From: Marinibium conchae
GTDB taxonomy: Bacteria; Pseudomonadota; Gammaproteobacteria; Enterobacterales; Alteromonadaceae
DNA length: 64,000 nt
Direction of reading: 5' to 3'
Assembly (NCBI RefSeq): GCF_015595035.1
Contig: NZ_JADNRN010000002.1
Span: forward strand, 807,279-871,278
Shown here: in pieces, positions 46,549-57,033 of the stretch
Numbering within the stretch: position 1 is the first letter of the stretch
Layout: each line of letters opens with the position of its first letter
Notes under the pieces: model-generated
Seen by the model: the letters and a program-made list of their open reading frames with translations, nothing else
What the model was told of the DNA's origin: nothing
The model's database searches: none
Made by a program: the position numbers and the translations under genes

Positions 46549-46746
46549 ATGGAAATTATTAGTTTTTTGTTTTTCATTCCAATCGCCATAGTGTGGGCCA
46601 TTCCTGTGATCGCCATTTGCGTATCATCAAGAACAAGTGGCGGTGAGAAAGTGGCCTGGGTGCTTGCGATGCTATTTATCTCGTGGTTTGCTTGGATATT
46701 TTATATGCTATTAGCACCACTTTCCGATAACCGAGCCAGAAGCTAA
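46549..46746 (+). CDS. Small two-helix membrane protein (PLDc_N type)
   Basis: The 65-residue protein has two hydrophobic helices, FLFFIPIAIVWAIPVIAIC and VAWVLAMLFISWFAWIFYML, with a short polar loop and an LAPLSDN end, as in PLDc_N domain proteins. GGAGAG lies upstream of ATG 46549. It precedes the LiaF-like gene by 32 bases in a sigma-54 driven operon, so a role in sensing or responding to envelope stress is likely but inferred. Confidence 0.75.
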   Translation: MEIISFLFFIPIAIVWAIPVIAICVSSRTSGGEKVAWVLAMLFISWFAWIFYMLLAPLSDNRARS

Positions 46747-46778
46747 GTTGTTGCCGAACTAAAAATAAGGAGATGATA

Positions 46779-47444
46779 ATGCCCGTTGCAATTGAAGATC
46801 GACCCAGTGAGCAGGTTAAAGAAGAAGTGATTGACATTTTAGTACATAACTTCAGTCACAGTATTATTTCAAATGAGGCATTTGAAAGACGGCTCGATGC
46901 AGTAATTGCATCAACGACAAATCAGCAAATGATGGATCAGATTGCTGATTTGGATTCCCGACCTACCGACGAGGTGATCAAACATCAAAAAGAACAGAAA
47001 TTTGCGGTCAATTATGTAACCGACAGTGATGAGACCGAAGAAGTTGACACTATGGTCAACATTCTGGGAGGCTCCGACCGCGCGGGTCAGTGGGTAGTTC
47101 CTAAAGAAATTCGAGTGTTTTGTTTATGCGGTGGTGCCAAACTAGATTTCACCGATGCACGTTTTTCTTCCCCCAATACTAAAATAAAAGTATATAGCCT
47201 TTGGGGAGGGACGGATATTTTCGTTTCCGAGGATATTAACGTGGTGAGTAAATCGGTATGTATTATGGCTGGCATAGACAACAAAGCACCTTCATTGGCA
47301 GGCAAGAACGCACCAACGATTACAATTGAAGGCATAATGTTAATGAGCGGTGTAAACGTAAAATTAAAAACCAACTTAAAAGAGAAGTTTGTTGCATTTG
47401 CAAACCAAATGAAGACACTATTTTCCGATGACAAGCCGCGTTAG
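46779..47444 (+). CDS. DUF1707/LiaF-like C-terminal domain protein
   Basis: The 221-residue protein starts with a DUF1707-like (SHOCT-like) helical segment (ISNEAFERRLDAVIASTTNQ), then a LiaF/YvqF-type beta-strand domain from about residue 85 (NILGGSDRAGQW, RVFCLCGGAKLDFTDA, KVYSLWGGTDIFV, NVKLKTNLKE). It has no membrane helix of its own. LiaF-type domains belong to envelope-stress responses to cell wall antibiotics. The start at ATG 46779 has AGGAG 6 bases upstream, whereas ATG 46773 sits directly on the ribosome site. Confidence 0.82.
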   Translation: MPVAIEDRPSEQVKEEVIDILVHNFSHSIISNEAFERRLDAVIASTTNQQMMDQIADLDSRPTDEVIKHQKEQKFAVNYVTDSDETEEVDTMVNILGGSDRAGQWVVPKEIRVFCLCGGAKLDFTDARFSSPNTKIKVYSLWGGTDIFVSEDINVVSKSVCIMAGIDNKAPSLAGKNAPTITIEGIMLMSGVNVKLKTNLKEKFVAFANQMKTLFSDDKPR

Positions 47445-47455
47445 GCTTGTCTTTC
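47430..47455 (+). terminator. Hairpin overlapping the LiaF-like stop codon
   Basis: GACAAGCC (47430-47437) and GGCTTGTC (47444-47451) form a perfect 8-bp stem with a 6-base loop, overlapping the stop codon. The T-run is short (TTTC), so termination strength is uncertain. Confidence 0.45.
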
Positions 47456-47533
47456 ACCCATTAAAATAATTGTCACAGACTTGTCATGAATAACTTGCTA
47501 TACTACGAAAGAATTTAATAACGATAAGAATGA

Positions 47534-49951
47534 ATGTCTAAAGATCCACATTTCTCCAGAGAACAAGAAAAATACGAAAATCCGGTCGCAAGCCGTGAAT
47601 ATATCCTAGAAACACTCTCCTCAGCTGAAACCTCACTTTCCTTCCTAGATATTTGCAAACTAGTAAATGCAGAAGACGAAGATAGCCGAATTGGCGTACA
47701 ACGCCGACTTCGCGCTATGGAAAGAGAAGGGCAAGTAAAATTTACGCGAGAGAAAAAATACGAAGTCCAAAAAGCTGCGGAACTGATACGTGGGCGAGTG
47801 ATCGGGCACCGAGATGGTTTTGGCTTTTTGAAGCATTCCGATACAGAAAAAGACTTGTTCATACACCAAGCACAGATGCAAACACTCATCCACGACGATA
47901 TCGTTGAAGGTATACAAAGTGGAACAGATCGCAGAGGTCGCATCGAATTTCGTCCAAATCGAGTACTTGAACCACGAAAAGACCCTATTGTGGGTCGTTT
48001 TTTTATGGAACAAGGTGTGTCGATTGTTATTCCTGATGATAATCGTATTTGCCACGAAATTATCATTCCACCTGAAGCACGAAATGGTGCTCGTCAGGGC
48101 CATGTTGTGGTTGTCGAGCTTACGCAAAGACCACGCCGACAAGTGAATGGCATCGGTAAAATTACCGAAGTATTGGGTGAGCATATGGCCCCGGGTATGG
48201 AAATTGAGATGGCCTTGCGCAATTTTGATATTCCCCACAATTGGCCGAAGGCAGTCTCGAAGCAGGTTGCTAATTTGGCTGAAGAAGTGCCAGAAGCCGC
48301 CAAGCAAGGACGAGTTGATTTAAGACAGCTACCTTTAGTTACTATTGACGGTGAAGACGCAAGAGACTTCGATGACGCGGTTTATTGCCGACCAAACGAT
48401 GATGGTAGTTTCCAACTTTGGGTAGCAATAGCAGACGTCAGCTCCTACGTAAAAATAGGTACAGCATTGGATGCTGAAGCTCAGAACAGGGCAACTTCAG
48501 TGTACTTCCCGGAAAAAGTGATTCCCATGCTTCCAGAAGTATTATCGAACGGACTATGCTCCTTAAACCCCGACGTTGACCGTTTGTGCATGGTATGCGA
48601 AATGACCATTTCGGCTCATGGCAAGCTACAAGAATTCGAATTTTATGAAGCACTGATGCGCTCACATGCGCGACTCACCTACAATAAGGTTTGGGGCATA
48701 CTGAAGGGCGACGAAACCCTCAATGAAAGATATAAAGAACATGTTTCCTATCTCAAGGATTTACATACGCTTTATAAGGCACTAAAAAGTGCTAGACAAA
48801 GCCGTGGTGCAATTGAATTTGAGACAATAGAAAGTAAGTTTGTTTTCAATGCCGAGCGCAAAATCTCGCACATTATTGCTATAGAGCGTAATGAAGCACA
48901 TATGCTAATTGAAGAATGCATGATTATGGCGAATGTGTGTGCCGCAGAATTTATTGAGAAGAATAAAGCAGAGGCACTATTTCGAATTCACGACAAACCT
49001 GATGAAGATAAGTTAACGACTTTTAAAAGTTATTTGGCTGAAGTAGGCATTCCATTCACGGTTAACGAAGTGCCAACGCCAGCCGACTTTACATCGGTGA
49101 TGAAAAAAATTCAGCACCGACCCGATAAAGAGCTTATTCAAACCATGTTATTGCGTTCGATGAAACAAGCGGTTTATGCGCCTGATAATGTAGGTCACTT
49201 TGGGCTAGCCCTTGAAGCTTATGCACACTTTACGTCTCCAATACGCCGGTATCCCGACTTGGTTGTACATCGGGCGATCAAAGCGATAGTTGATGCGCAA
49301 AAAGGCCGTAAATCTAAAACCGGTGGTAAGTCGTACTCCATCGATGAAGTAGAGCAACTTGGCGAACAATGCTCAATGGCCGAACGCAGAGCGGACGATG
49401 CAACACGAGACGTATCGGATTGGCTCAAATGTGAGTTCATGCAAGATCACGTTGGCGACGTGTTCGACGGTGTTGTCGCCTCAGTAACTAACTTCGGTTT
49501 GTTTGTTCGAATTACCGAATTCCAAATCGACGGCCTTGTGCATATCACCGCACTTCCAAGTGATTATTATCACTTTGATGAGCAAAAACAGTGCTTAGTC
49601 GGAGAAAGCGCAGGCTTGGTATATCATCTTGGCGACCAAGTTAAGATTAAAGTTGCTGGCGTTAATTTAGATGATAGAAAAATCGATCTTCTTATCGAGG
49701 GCACAACGAAGGTTCGTGGAAAGCTCAAAAAGCCTCGTAAACGCAGCGAAAAGTCAGCAAAGAAGAGCGCTGGAGCGAAGAGTAAAAAAACGGCGAAGGC
49801 AAAAGACACTGGAAAGGCTACCCCCGAGACCAAAGCGCCGAGTAAAACACCACCGAAGAATAAAGGTAAAGCGAAGCCGAGTGCTGGCCGCAAAAGAAAC
49901 GGCCCCAAGAGCAAGGGCACCAAAGTATCTAAGAACAAACAACGGAGATAG
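47534..49951 (+). CDS. rnr: Ribonuclease R
   Basis: The 805-residue exonuclease has a helix-turn-helix N-terminus ([14 protein letters not shown]), two cold-shock domains (GFGFLKHSD), and the RNB catalytic core with [16 protein letters not shown] (four conserved aspartates), plus [21 protein letters not shown]. An S1 domain ([20 protein letters not shown], about 645-720) follows. The long lysine/alanine-rich tail binds ribosomes and RNA. It degrades structured RNA and is cold-induced. The rlmB gene follows with only 2 bases between. Confidence 0.97.
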   Translation: MSKDPHFSREQEKYENPVASREYILETLSSAETSLSFLDICKLVNAEDEDSRIGVQRRLRAMEREGQVKFTREKKYEVQKAAELIRGRVIGHRDGFGFLKHSDTEKDLFIHQAQMQTLIHDDIVEGIQSGTDRRGRIEFRPNRVLEPRKDPIVGRFFMEQGVSIVIPDDNRICHEIIIPPEARNGARQGHVVVVELTQRPRRQVNGIGKITEVLGEHMAPGMEIEMALRNFDIPHNWPKAVSKQVANLAEEVPEAAKQGRVDLRQLPLVTIDGEDARDFDDAVYCRPNDDGSFQLWVAIADVSSYVKIGTALDAEAQNRATSVYFPEKVIPMLPEVLSNGLCSLNPDVDRLCMVCEMTISAHGKLQEFEFYEALMRSHARLTYNKVWGILKGDETLNERYKEHVSYLKDLHTLYKALKSARQSRGAIEFETIESKFVFNAERKISHIIAIERNEAHMLIEECMIMANVCAAEFIEKNKAEALFRIHDKPDEDKLTTFKSYLAEVGIPFTVNEVPTPADFTSVMKKIQHRPDKELIQTMLLRSMKQAVYAPDNVGHFGLALEAYAHFTSPIRRYPDLVVHRAIKAIVDAQKGRKSKTGGKSYSIDEVEQLGEQCSMAERRADDATRDVSDWLKCEFMQDHVGDVFDGVVASVTNFGLFVRITEFQIDGLVHITALPSDYYHFDEQKQCLVGESAGLVYHLGDQVKIKVAGVNLDDRKIDLLIEGTTKVRGKLKKPRKRSEKSAKKSAGAKSKKTAKAKDTGKATPETKAPSKTPPKNKGKAKPSAGRKRNGPKSKGTKVSKNKQRR

Positions 49952-49953
49952 GC

Positions 49954-50694
49954 ATGGCTCAGCAAGAACACATTTACGGTCTGCACGCAATGACCGCGAT
50001 AATTGATCGAGAGCCTGAGCGTGTGATTGAGTTGTTTGTGCTTAAGGGACGCGATGACGAGCGCCTCACTCATATTATTAATCAAGCTCGTAAACACGGG
50101 ATCAGCATACAATTTTGCCAACGTAAAACTCTTGATGATAAAGCTAAAGGCGAACAACATCAGGGCGTTTTTGCTCGTGCAAAACCAGGTAAGATACTCG
50201 ACGAAAGCGACCTTGATAGCATTCTTGAAAAGCAATCAACTCCCTTTTTGTTATTGTTAGATGGCGTTACTGACCCGCATAACTTAGGGGCTTGTTTGCG
50301 CACGGCGGATGCCGCGGGTGTGCATGCTGTGATTGTACCAAAAGATAAAAGTGCAGCCTTATCACCCACAGTCAGAAAAGTTGCGTGTGGCGCTGCCGAG
50401 GTAATACCACTCATTCAGGTAACGAATTTGTCTCGCACCATGAAAACCTTGCAAGAAGCCGGTGTTTGGATAGTTGGTACCGCCGGTGAAGCTGATCAGT
50501 CTATCTACGATTGTAAGCTAACTGGCCCGACCGCTTTGGTCATGGGGGCAGAAGGTAAAGGTATGCGTAGGCTAACGCGCGAAAATTGTGATGACTTAAT
50601 AAAGCTTCCCATGGCCGGCTCGGTCTCGAGCCTCAACGTGTCGGTAGCCACAGGTATCTGTTTATACGAAATTCTGCGTCAAAACCAAGCTTAA
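49954..50694 (+). CDS. rlmB: 23S rRNA (guanosine-2'-O-)-methyltransferase RlmB
   Basis: The 246-residue SPOUT enzyme begins [20 protein letters not shown]. It carries the SpoU motifs [35 protein letters not shown] and [19 protein letters not shown]. It methylates G2251 of 23S rRNA. GGAG precedes the ATG at the rnr 3' end; the rnr-rlmB pair is the same as in Escherichia coli. Confidence 0.96.
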   Translation: MAQQEHIYGLHAMTAIIDREPERVIELFVLKGRDDERLTHIINQARKHGISIQFCQRKTLDDKAKGEQHQGVFARAKPGKILDESDLDSILEKQSTPFLLLLDGVTDPHNLGACLRTADAAGVHAVIVPKDKSAALSPTVRKVACGAAEVIPLIQVTNLSRTMKTLQEAGVWIVGTAGEADQSIYDCKLTGPTALVMGAEGKGMRRLTRENCDDLIKLPMAGSVSSLNVSVATGICLYEILRQNQA

Positions 50695-50731
50695 AGTACG
50701 TAAATTGGTCACAGCTATTAGTATGATGTAA

Positions 50732-50750
50732 AGCCAAGCCAAGCTTGGCT
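50732..50750. terminator. Weak hairpin between convergent rlmB and sulfatase genes
   Basis: AGCCAAG and CTTGGCT form a 7-bp stem with a 5-base loop between the two converging genes. There is no T-run, so the terminator role is uncertain. Confidence 0.3.
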
Positions 50751-50763
50751 CCTAATTCATAAC

Positions 50764-52986
50764 TTATTTTCTAAAGCTATCGTTTATTGTTCCTGAAAAA
50801 CAACCCAGTACATAGGGGAAGGTGTCGGTAAGATAGTAAGCATACTTTCCATCACGGGTCATGCCGTTGCATTCATCCAAGTCACCTAAGTTTGCATCAA
50901 ACTCGTAATCATCTCTGAAGCTTCCATCATAATTGCCACCAGGCTGCCCATCCCCGCTGGGTCTTTCCCCGACTTTTAATGCGTAACTACTTTGCGCTTT
51001 CCTAATAACTCCTTCACTACTCATAAAGTAGGGCCCATAAATTGGAAAACCGTCAGCAGCGAAACCAATCACGGGGGAAACTTCACTATTGTTATCAACA
51101 AAAAGAGCCATTGGGGAACCATGATAATGGTAGGTGCCATCTGGCTGAGCATGGGCATGATGAGAATCGACTCTAAAGCCATTTGCTGAATGCATGGGAT
51201 CGTAGCGCCATGGTTGCGACATATCATTGCAACCAACTTTACCATTACCCACACCAAAGCAAGCTGCAGCAATAATATCTACCTTCACACCATTGAGAAG
51301 TATTGCGTTATCAATGCTCAAGCTCAAAGCAGTTTTGTTTGCGGCGAGAGTTGGTGAACGGGTGATTCTAAATATATCGTTTTGTTCAGATACTGGATTC
51401 GGAAAGCTTTCAGAACCATCATTGAAATTATGATTTGGTATAGCGTTGGTTTCGAAAAAGCACTCAGTGTCGCTAATGCTAATGCTTAGTGCACCAGAAA
51501 AGTCTAGATTCCTGCCGATGTCGCTTGCTGTAGAACGATAAGTTGATAGGTAGTCAGCGCAATCGCCACTGGTATTAGAGAGCACCGCATTAGTAATATC
51601 GATGCTGGTAACGTCTTGACTAGGTATTATGCTTTCGAGAAATACTCGGTGTGCAAGCAACTCCTCTTGGACAAGAGTGTTATCGCTTTGCAGTATGTTT
51701 TGCTCTTCTTTGTTATCGTCTCGCAACGAATAAAATTCCTCTTCGCCATTAGCAAATCGTATCAGTTTGTAATCATTGGATCGCACCGCTGCGCCGGTCA
51801 CTTGAGCTGATTCAAACTCGGTAAAGATGAAAGGAGCAAGTGTGACTGCGCTATTTGATAGTAACTCATAAAAGCTATTGCTATCGTTGATTCTCGTATG
51901 AGTCACGCCCGCTGCTTGGGCGATTGTCGCAAAAAGATCTGTAATTACTACTGGTTGTGCTTCTCGCTCTCCGACCCGACTCACACCGGCGCCACTAACG
52001 ACTAAGGGAACCGCTAAACTTCCTTCATATAATGTCCCCTTTGCATGGTCAGCTAAATAGGCTTCGGTATCAACCACTCTCTGTGGTGTGCCGTTGTCGC
52101 CGATGAATATAATTAAGGTATTCTCTTGATCTTCGATGCTTAAAGACTCGATGAGCCTACCAATCTCGCTGTCCATTGCTTCTATCGCAGCCAAATAATA
52201 TTTTCTAGGGTTCTGGCTGATATCATCGGCACTACCGCTCAAATTTTGGCTGTGAAGGGCTTCTGGTGGGAGATGAAAAGGGCTGTGAGGGGCTGAATAA
52301 GCAAGCCAAGCAAACCAAGGAGTACTCTGTTGTGATATCCAATCAATAGCTAGGTCGGTTACTTTGCTCGTATGATATTCATTACTGACTGTCGTGTTTC
52401 CATTGATGGTAAGTTCCCAGTTATAGTAGTCATCCATATTAAATAAATTACCAGCGTAATACTCGATTCCAACACTTTCAGGGTGACTTGGCTCATCACT
52501 TCCTCCTGCCAAATGCCACTTTCCAAAAACGGCGGATTGATACTCTTCGCTTTCAGTGTGCTGCTTGAGCAATTGCGGCAAGGTTTGATGTTCAGTTGCA
52601 AGCACGGCTGGTACGTAGCTTACCCCTGAATTATGTGGATAAAGCCCGGTTAATAAGCTCGCTCTGCTAGTAGTACATGCGGGTGTCGCCCACGCATTTT
52701 CGAACACCAATCCGTTACTTGCCAGCGCATTGATGTGTGGCGTTATCGGAGTGTCATTACTCAAATCATACTGTGATGAAGCGTCCAAGCCTTGGTCATC
52801 CGAGATAATCAATAGAATATTCTTGGGTATCGAACTGATAGGCTCTTCTTGCGAGGGGGGCGTATCAATAAGCTCAGTACTTCCATTATTGGCAGGCGAG
52901 CTGCCCCCACCACAAGCTTGTAAGAAAAATATCGCGAGTGCCGCGACTGCCAATGTTCTAAATAATAGTGAGAGGGTGAATTGCAT
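50764..52986 (-). CDS. Lipoprotein sulfatase fused to a YHYH domain
   Basis: The 740-residue protein has a signal peptide with lipobox (FFLQACGGG), then a sulfatase domain (about residues 50-470). Metal aspartates are in NILLIISDDQGLD, and the formylglycine site reads ACTTSRASLLTG, with threonine where proline is usual (C-x-P/S-S-R). FGKWHLAGGSDEPSH and IIFIGDNGTPQ supply further site residues. From about residue 520 a YHYH domain (DGTYHYHGSP, GFAADGFPIYGPYF, ECNGMTRDGKYAYYLTDTFPYVLGC) follows. Sulfatases in marine bacteria cleave polysaccharide sulfate esters; the fusion partner's function is unknown. It is single and oriented against rlmB. Confidence 0.88.
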   Translation of the reverse strand: MQFTLSLLFRTLAVAALAIFFLQACGGGSSPANNGSTELIDTPPSQEEPISSIPKNILLIISDDQGLDASSQYDLSNDTPITPHINALASNGLVFENAWATPACTTSRASLLTGLYPHNSGVSYVPAVLATEHQTLPQLLKQHTESEEYQSAVFGKWHLAGGSDEPSHPESVGIEYYAGNLFNMDDYYNWELTINGNTTVSNEYHTSKVTDLAIDWISQQSTPWFAWLAYSAPHSPFHLPPEALHSQNLSGSADDISQNPRKYYLAAIEAMDSEIGRLIESLSIEDQENTLIIFIGDNGTPQRVVDTEAYLADHAKGTLYEGSLAVPLVVSGAGVSRVGEREAQPVVITDLFATIAQAAGVTHTRINDSNSFYELLSNSAVTLAPFIFTEFESAQVTGAAVRSNDYKLIRFANGEEEFYSLRDDNKEEQNILQSDNTLVQEELLAHRVFLESIIPSQDVTSIDITNAVLSNTSGDCADYLSTYRSTASDIGRNLDFSGALSISISDTECFFETNAIPNHNFNDGSESFPNPVSEQNDIFRITRSPTLAANKTALSLSIDNAILLNGVKVDIIAAACFGVGNGKVGCNDMSQPWRYDPMHSANGFRVDSHHAHAQPDGTYHYHGSPMALFVDNNSEVSPVIGFAADGFPIYGPYFMSSEGVIRKAQSSYALKVGERPSGDGQPGGNYDGSFRDDYEFDANLGDLDECNGMTRDGKYAYYLTDTFPYVLGCFSGTINDSFRK

Positions 52987-53443
52987 CGATATTCCTAGCT
53001 ATTGGTTCGTAACACACACTAACTAGAATTGTCACTAAGCCAAAGCATCTTTACCGGTACTTTACACTTCCTTGCAAATCATGACGATGAAGCGCGAAAC
53101 TCTTGAGCTATTTAATGTGGTTAGGTGAATACGATGGGAAATACACCTAACAACATTGGCTAATTTGGATTGAATAGAGAGTCGTGATTGTATTTTCATG
53201 CATCGTCTCCATATATCTAGTCACAGGGAGAATCGAAACAAAATTGGATTCCTTCACGAAGCGAGCAGCTAAAGCCCTCGAAGTTAAAATTAAACTATCG
53301 TTCGTGCTTATTTTCTGTTATAGTTTCGCGCCCTTTTTGTGGGGGTGTGGTCTATTTTTTCTAAAATTTCTTTTGAAATCAATGGCGAAATAGCAGCTTA
53401 GGGGCTCATATGAGTCATAATATTTAACAGCGGAGCACTAAAC
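52987..53443. other. Intergenic region upstream of the spc operon
   Basis: This 457-base gap has no believable gene. Around 53115-53166 lies an inverted repeat (ATGTGGTTAGGTG with CACCTAACAACAT). Nearer the ribosomal genes, TTATAGTTTCGCGCCC at 53319-53334 looks like a -10 region followed by a GC-rich discriminator, so transcription of the spc operon probably starts here. The ribosome site of rplN is GCGGAGC just before 53444. The S10 operon that normally precedes rplN is absent. Confidence 0.5.
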
Positions 53444-53812
53444 ATGATCCAAATGCAAACTAACCTGGATGTTGCCGATAACTCGGGAGCTCGCAGGGTT
53501 CAGTGTATTAAGGTTCTTGGTGGCTCGCATCGCCGTTATGCACATATCGGTGACGTCATTAAAGTTACTGTGAAGGAAGCAATTCCTCGCGGTAAAGTTA
53601 AAAAAGGTGACGTTCTGAATGCAGTGGTGGTGCGTACTAGAAAAGGCGTTCGTCGCGCAGATGGTTCAACCATTCGTTTCGACAACAACGCAGCTGTTTT
53701 GCTTAATGCAAACAAGCAACCAATTGGTACGCGTATTTTTGGCCCGGTCACAAGAGAACTTCGTGGAGATTCATTCATGAAGATCATCTCATTGGCCCCA
53801 GAAGTACTTTAA
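53444..53812 (+). CDS. rplN: 50S ribosomal protein L14
   Basis: The 122-residue protein begins [17 protein letters not shown] and includes [19 protein letters not shown] and [15 protein letters not shown], the L14 signature. It binds 23S rRNA near the L19/S12 interface. It is the first gene of the spc operon here; L24 follows after 12 bases. Confidence 0.98.
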   Translation: MIQMQTNLDVADNSGARRVQCIKVLGGSHRRYAHIGDVIKVTVKEAIPRGKVKKGDVLNAVVVRTRKGVRRADGSTIRFDNNAAVLLNANKQPIGTRIFGPVTRELRGDSFMKIISLAPEVL

Positions 53813-53824
53813 GGAGTCACGATA

Positions 53825-54139
53825 ATGGCTAGAAAAATTCGTCGTGATGATGAAGTAGTCGTATTAGCGGGTAAAGACAAAGGAAAACAAGGCAAAGTCT
53901 TGAAAGTTCTTGCGTCTGACGACCGTTTAGTAGTTGAAGGTGTGAACATCATCAAGAAACACCAGAAAGCCAATCCTCAGATTGAGCAGCCTGGCGGTAT
54001 CATTGAGAAAGAAGCAACCATTCATGTGTCTAATGTCGCGTTAGTTAACCCTGCAACGGGTAAAGCTGATCGCGTTGGTTTCCGTGTTGAAGATGAGAAG
54101 AAAGTTCGTTTCTTTAAGTCTAACGGCGACTTAGTATAA
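53825..54139 (+). CDS. rplX: 50S ribosomal protein L24
   Basis: The 104-residue protein has the KOW motif [19 protein letters not shown] and ends in [10 protein letters not shown]. It nucleates early 50S assembly. Fifteen bases separate it from rplE; GGAGTC lies before the ATG. Confidence 0.98.
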   Translation: MARKIRRDDEVVVLAGKDKGKQGKVLKVLASDDRLVVEGVNIIKKHQKANPQIEQPGGIIEKEATIHVSNVALVNPATGKADRVGFRVEDEKKVRFFKSNGDLV

Positions 54140-54154
54140 TTAGTGGAGAGTACG

Positions 54155-54694
54155 ATGGCGAAACTGCATGATTTCTATAAAGAAACAGTAGTAGCTGAAC
54201 TTGCTAAGCAGTTCGGATACAAAAGCGTTATGCAAGTCCCTCGGATCGAAAAAATCACTCTAAACATGGGTTTAGGTGAAGCAGTAGCAGACAAAAAAGT
54301 TCTTGAAGCAGCGCAAGCTGATATGGCAGCGATTGCCGGTCAAAAACCAATTGTCACTGTTGCTAGAAAATCTGTAGCGGGTTTCAAAATCCGTGAAGGT
54401 TATCCGATTGGCTGTAAAGTAACCCTACGTGGCGAACGTATGTGGGAATTCCTTGAGAGATTAATTTCAATCACTATTCCTCGTATCCGTGACTTCCGTG
54501 GTCTTAACCCGAAATCTTTCGATGGTCGAGGCAACTACAGCATGGGTGTTCGTGAACAAATCATCTTCCCTGAAATCGATTTCGATAAAGTGGATAAAGT
54601 ACGCGGTATGGATATTACTATCACTACCAGTGCAGATACTAACGACGAAGCACACGCTCTTTTAAGCGCGTTCAGCTTCCCGTTTAGAAAATAA
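54155..54694 (+). CDS. rplE: 50S ribosomal protein L5
   Basis: The 179-residue protein starts [13 protein letters not shown] and has the L5 signature [27 protein letters not shown]. It binds 5S rRNA. I use ATG 54155 with GGAGAG upstream; a TTG 12 bases before is less likely. Confidence 0.98.
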   Translation: MAKLHDFYKETVVAELAKQFGYKSVMQVPRIEKITLNMGLGEAVADKKVLEAAQADMAAIAGQKPIVTVARKSVAGFKIREGYPIGCKVTLRGERMWEFLERLISITIPRIRDFRGLNPKSFDGRGNYSMGVREQIIFPEIDFDKVDKVRGMDITITTSADTNDEAHALLSAFSFPFRK

Positions 54695-54705
54695 GGTGTA
54701 GGGTT

Positions 54706-55011
54706 ATGGCAAAAGAATCAATGAAGGCACGCGAAGCAAAACGTGCCAAGCTGGTAAAACAGTATTCAGCGAAACGATTAGCGCTTAAAGCGATAATCAG
54801 TGACGTTAACGCTTCTGAAGAAGAGCGTTGGGATGCTGTTCTTAAGCTGCAAAAACTGCCACGTGATTCGTCACCGTCGCGTCAACATAATCGTTGTCGC
54901 ATTACGGGTCGTCCACATGGTTTCCTTCGCAAATTTGGTCTTTCTCGTATTAAGCTTCGTGAAGCTGCAATGCGTGGTGAAGTCCCTGGCCTTAAAAAAG
55001 CCAGCTGGTAA
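54706..55011 (+). CDS. rpsN: 30S ribosomal protein S14
   Basis: The 101-residue protein is the long zinc-free type: it lacks paired CxxC and contains [20 protein letters not shown] and ends in VPGLKKASW. It sits in the 30S head. Confidence 0.98.
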   Translation: MAKESMKAREAKRAKLVKQYSAKRLALKAIISDVNASEEERWDAVLKLQKLPRDSSPSRQHNRCRITGRPHGFLRKFGLSRIKLREAAMRGEVPGLKKASW

Positions 55012-55023
55012 GGAGAGCAGACT

Positions 55024-55416
55024 ATGAGCATGCAAGATCCAATCGCAGATATGTTTACCCGATTACGTAACGGCCAATTGGCTTCAAAAGTTTCGGTTTC
55101 TATGCCTTCGTCTAAAGTACGTGTTGCAATCGCAAAAGTACTTGAAGCAGAAGGGTATGTAGAAGGTTTCTCAGTAACTGAAGGTGTAAAGCCTACTTTA
55201 GAAGTTACTTTGAAATATTTCGAAGGTAAAAAAGTAATTGATACAATCGAACGAGTTAGCCGTCCTGGTTTACGCATCTACAAGAAAAAAGATGAGTTGC
55301 CAAAAGTGATGGGCGGACTCGGGATTGCTATCGTGTCTACCTCAAAAGGTGTGATGACTGACCGTGCAGCGCGTAAAGCTGGCATGGGTGGTGAGATCAT
55401 CGGTTATGTAGCGTAA
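55024..55416 (+). CDS. rpsH: 30S ribosomal protein S8
   Basis: The 130-residue protein begins [16 protein letters not shown] after MS and ends with [20 protein letters not shown]. It binds 16S rRNA, and in enterobacteria represses the spc operon by binding the rplE region; no such structure was tested here. Confidence 0.98.
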   Translation: MSMQDPIADMFTRLRNGQLASKVSVSMPSSKVRVAIAKVLEAEGYVEGFSVTEGVKPTLEVTLKYFEGKKVIDTIERVSRPGLRIYKKKDELPKVMGGLGIAIVSTSKGVMTDRAARKAGMGGEIIGYVA

Positions 55417-55428
55417 CAGGGGAATAAT

Positions 55429-55962
55429 ATGTCACGTATAGCAAAAGCACCTGTCGACATCAAATCTGGCGTTGAAATTAAAATCGCCGGCCAAGAAGTC
55501 ACAGTAAAAGGTAGTAAAGGTACATTAACTCGTATATTTAATGATGCTGTTGAAATTGTACAAGAAGAGAGTCAGTTAAAAGCACTTCCTCGTGAAGGTT
55601 TCGCTAATAATTGGGCTCAAGCTGGTACGGCTCGCGCATTGTTAGATCAAATGGTAGTTGGTGTTACTGATGGTTTTGAAAAGAAACTTCAACTTAATGG
55701 TGTTGGTTACCGTGCTCAGGCACAAGGTAGCAAACTAAACCTTACGTTGGGCTTTTCTCACCCTGTCGTCTACGAAATGCCACAAGGCATCAGCGTAGAA
55801 ACCCCTACACAAACTGAAATCGTTGTTAAAGGCACCGATAAGCAGGTTGTAGGTCAGGTTGCAGCGAATATCCGCGCATACCGTCCACCAGAGCCTTATA
55901 AGGGTAAGGGTGTTCGTTACGCAGATGAAACTGTGCGTCGTAAAGAAGCTAAGAAAAAGTAG
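55429..55962 (+). CDS. rplF: 50S ribosomal protein L6
   Basis: The 177-residue protein contains [22 protein letters not shown] sequence and ends [19 protein letters not shown], the L6 signature. Two tandem RNA-binding domains fit the length. Spacing to the next gene is 12 bases. Confidence 0.98.
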   Translation: MSRIAKAPVDIKSGVEIKIAGQEVTVKGSKGTLTRIFNDAVEIVQEESQLKALPREGFANNWAQAGTARALLDQMVVGVTDGFEKKLQLNGVGYRAQAQGSKLNLTLGFSHPVVYEMPQGISVETPTQTEIVVKGTDKQVVGQVAANIRAYRPPEPYKGKGVRYADETVRRKEAKKK

Positions 55963-55974
55963 GTAGGTAATACG

Positions 55975-56328
55975 ATGGATAAGAAATCAGCTCGCTTACG
56001 TCGCGCAACTCGCGCCCGTAAGAAAATCAGTGAGTTAGGTGCACATCGCTTGGTTATTAACCGTACACCTCGCCACATCTATGCTCAGTTAATCGCTCCA
56101 AGTGGTTCTGAAGTATTGGCAGCAGCTTCTACTGTAGAAAAAGACCTTAAAGGTTCTTTGAAAGCTACAGGCAACGCAGAGGCAGCAGCGGCAGTAGGTA
56201 AAGCGATCGCAGAACGTGCTATCGATAAAGGCATTAAGCAAGTTGCCTTCGATAGAAGTGGATTTAAATATCATGGTCGTGTGAAAGCACTGGCTGAGGC
56301 CGCTCGTGAAGCCGGCCTTCAGTTCTAG
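55975..56328 (+). CDS. rplR: 50S ribosomal protein L18
   Basis: The 117-residue protein has a basic N-terminus ([16 protein letters not shown]) and [20 protein letters not shown]. It binds 5S rRNA together with L5. Confidence 0.98.
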   Translation: MDKKSARLRRATRARKKISELGAHRLVINRTPRHIYAQLIAPSGSEVLAAASTVEKDLKGSLKATGNAEAAAAVGKAIAERAIDKGIKQVAFDRSGFKYHGRVKALAEAAREAGLQF

Positions 56329-56337
56329 GAGTTTAAA

Positions 56338-56841
56338 ATGGCTAAAGTAGAAGTTCAACAACAGGGTGACTTGTTAGAAAAGTTAATCGCTGTAAATCGC
56401 GTATCAAAAGTTGTTAAAGGTGGTCGCATCTTTAGTTTCACAGCTTTGACAGTGGTTGGCGATGGCAATGGCCGCGTTGGTTTTGGTTACGGTAAGGCAC
56501 GTGAAGTACCTGCTGCGATTCAAAAAGCAATGGAAAAGGCTCGCCGTAACTTAGTTGACGTTGATTTAAACGGCAACACCTTACAGCATCCTATTAAAGG
56601 TCGTCATTCAGGCTCTAAAGTTTACATGCAACCAGCATCAGAAGGTACTGGTATCATTGCCGGTGGTGCAATGCGTGCAGTACTTGAAGTAGCTGGTGTT
56701 CAGAACGTACTTTCAAAATGCTACGGTTCTACAAACCCAATTAACGTTGTTCGTGCAACAATCAATGCTTTGGTAGAGATGAACTCTCCAGAGAAGGTTG
56801 CTGCGAAACGTGGTTTGTCAGTCAAAGATATTTTGGGGTAA
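56338..56841 (+). CDS. rpsE: 30S ribosomal protein S5
   Basis: The 167-residue protein has the S5 signatures [20 protein letters not shown] and [20 protein letters not shown]. It takes part in decoding fidelity and mRNA unwinding. The shine region GGAG overlaps the preceding gene end. Confidence 0.98.
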   Translation: MAKVEVQQQGDLLEKLIAVNRVSKVVKGGRIFSFTALTVVGDGNGRVGFGYGKAREVPAAIQKAMEKARRNLVDVDLNGNTLQHPIKGRHSGSKVYMQPASEGTGIIAGGAMRAVLEVAGVQNVLSKCYGSTNPINVVRATINALVEMNSPEKVAAKRGLSVKDILG

Positions 56842-56847
56842 TCGAAC

Positions 56848-57030
56848 ATGTCTAAGATGATTAAAGTAAAGCAAACTAAAAGCTCAATCGGGCGTCTTCC
56901 TAAGCACAAAGCAACACTTGTTGGCTTAGGTTTACGTAAAATCGGACAAGTACGTGAGTTGGAAGATACTCCGTCAGTTCGTGGCATGATCAACCGTGTA
57001 CATTACATGGTTGAGATAGTTGAGGAGTAA
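56848..57030 (+). CDS. rpmD: 50S ribosomal protein L30
   Basis: The 60-residue protein has [19 protein letters not shown] and ends MVEIVEE. It is a short bacterial L30. It lies 6 bases after rpsE and 3 bases before rplO. Confidence 0.97.
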   Translation: MSKMIKVKQTKSSIGRLPKHKATLVGLGLRKIGQVRELEDTPSVRGMINRVHYMVEIVEE

Positions 57031-57033
57031 GAC

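Noticed and set aside
53115..53166. attC site in the gap before the spc operon
   Set aside because: The core sequences GTTAGG and CCTAAC occur in the wrong order and orientation for attC, so I kept it only as an inverted repeat.
53184..53393. 69-codon frame in the gap before rplN
   Set aside because: It starts at GTG without a ribosome site and overlaps the probable promoter of the spc operon.
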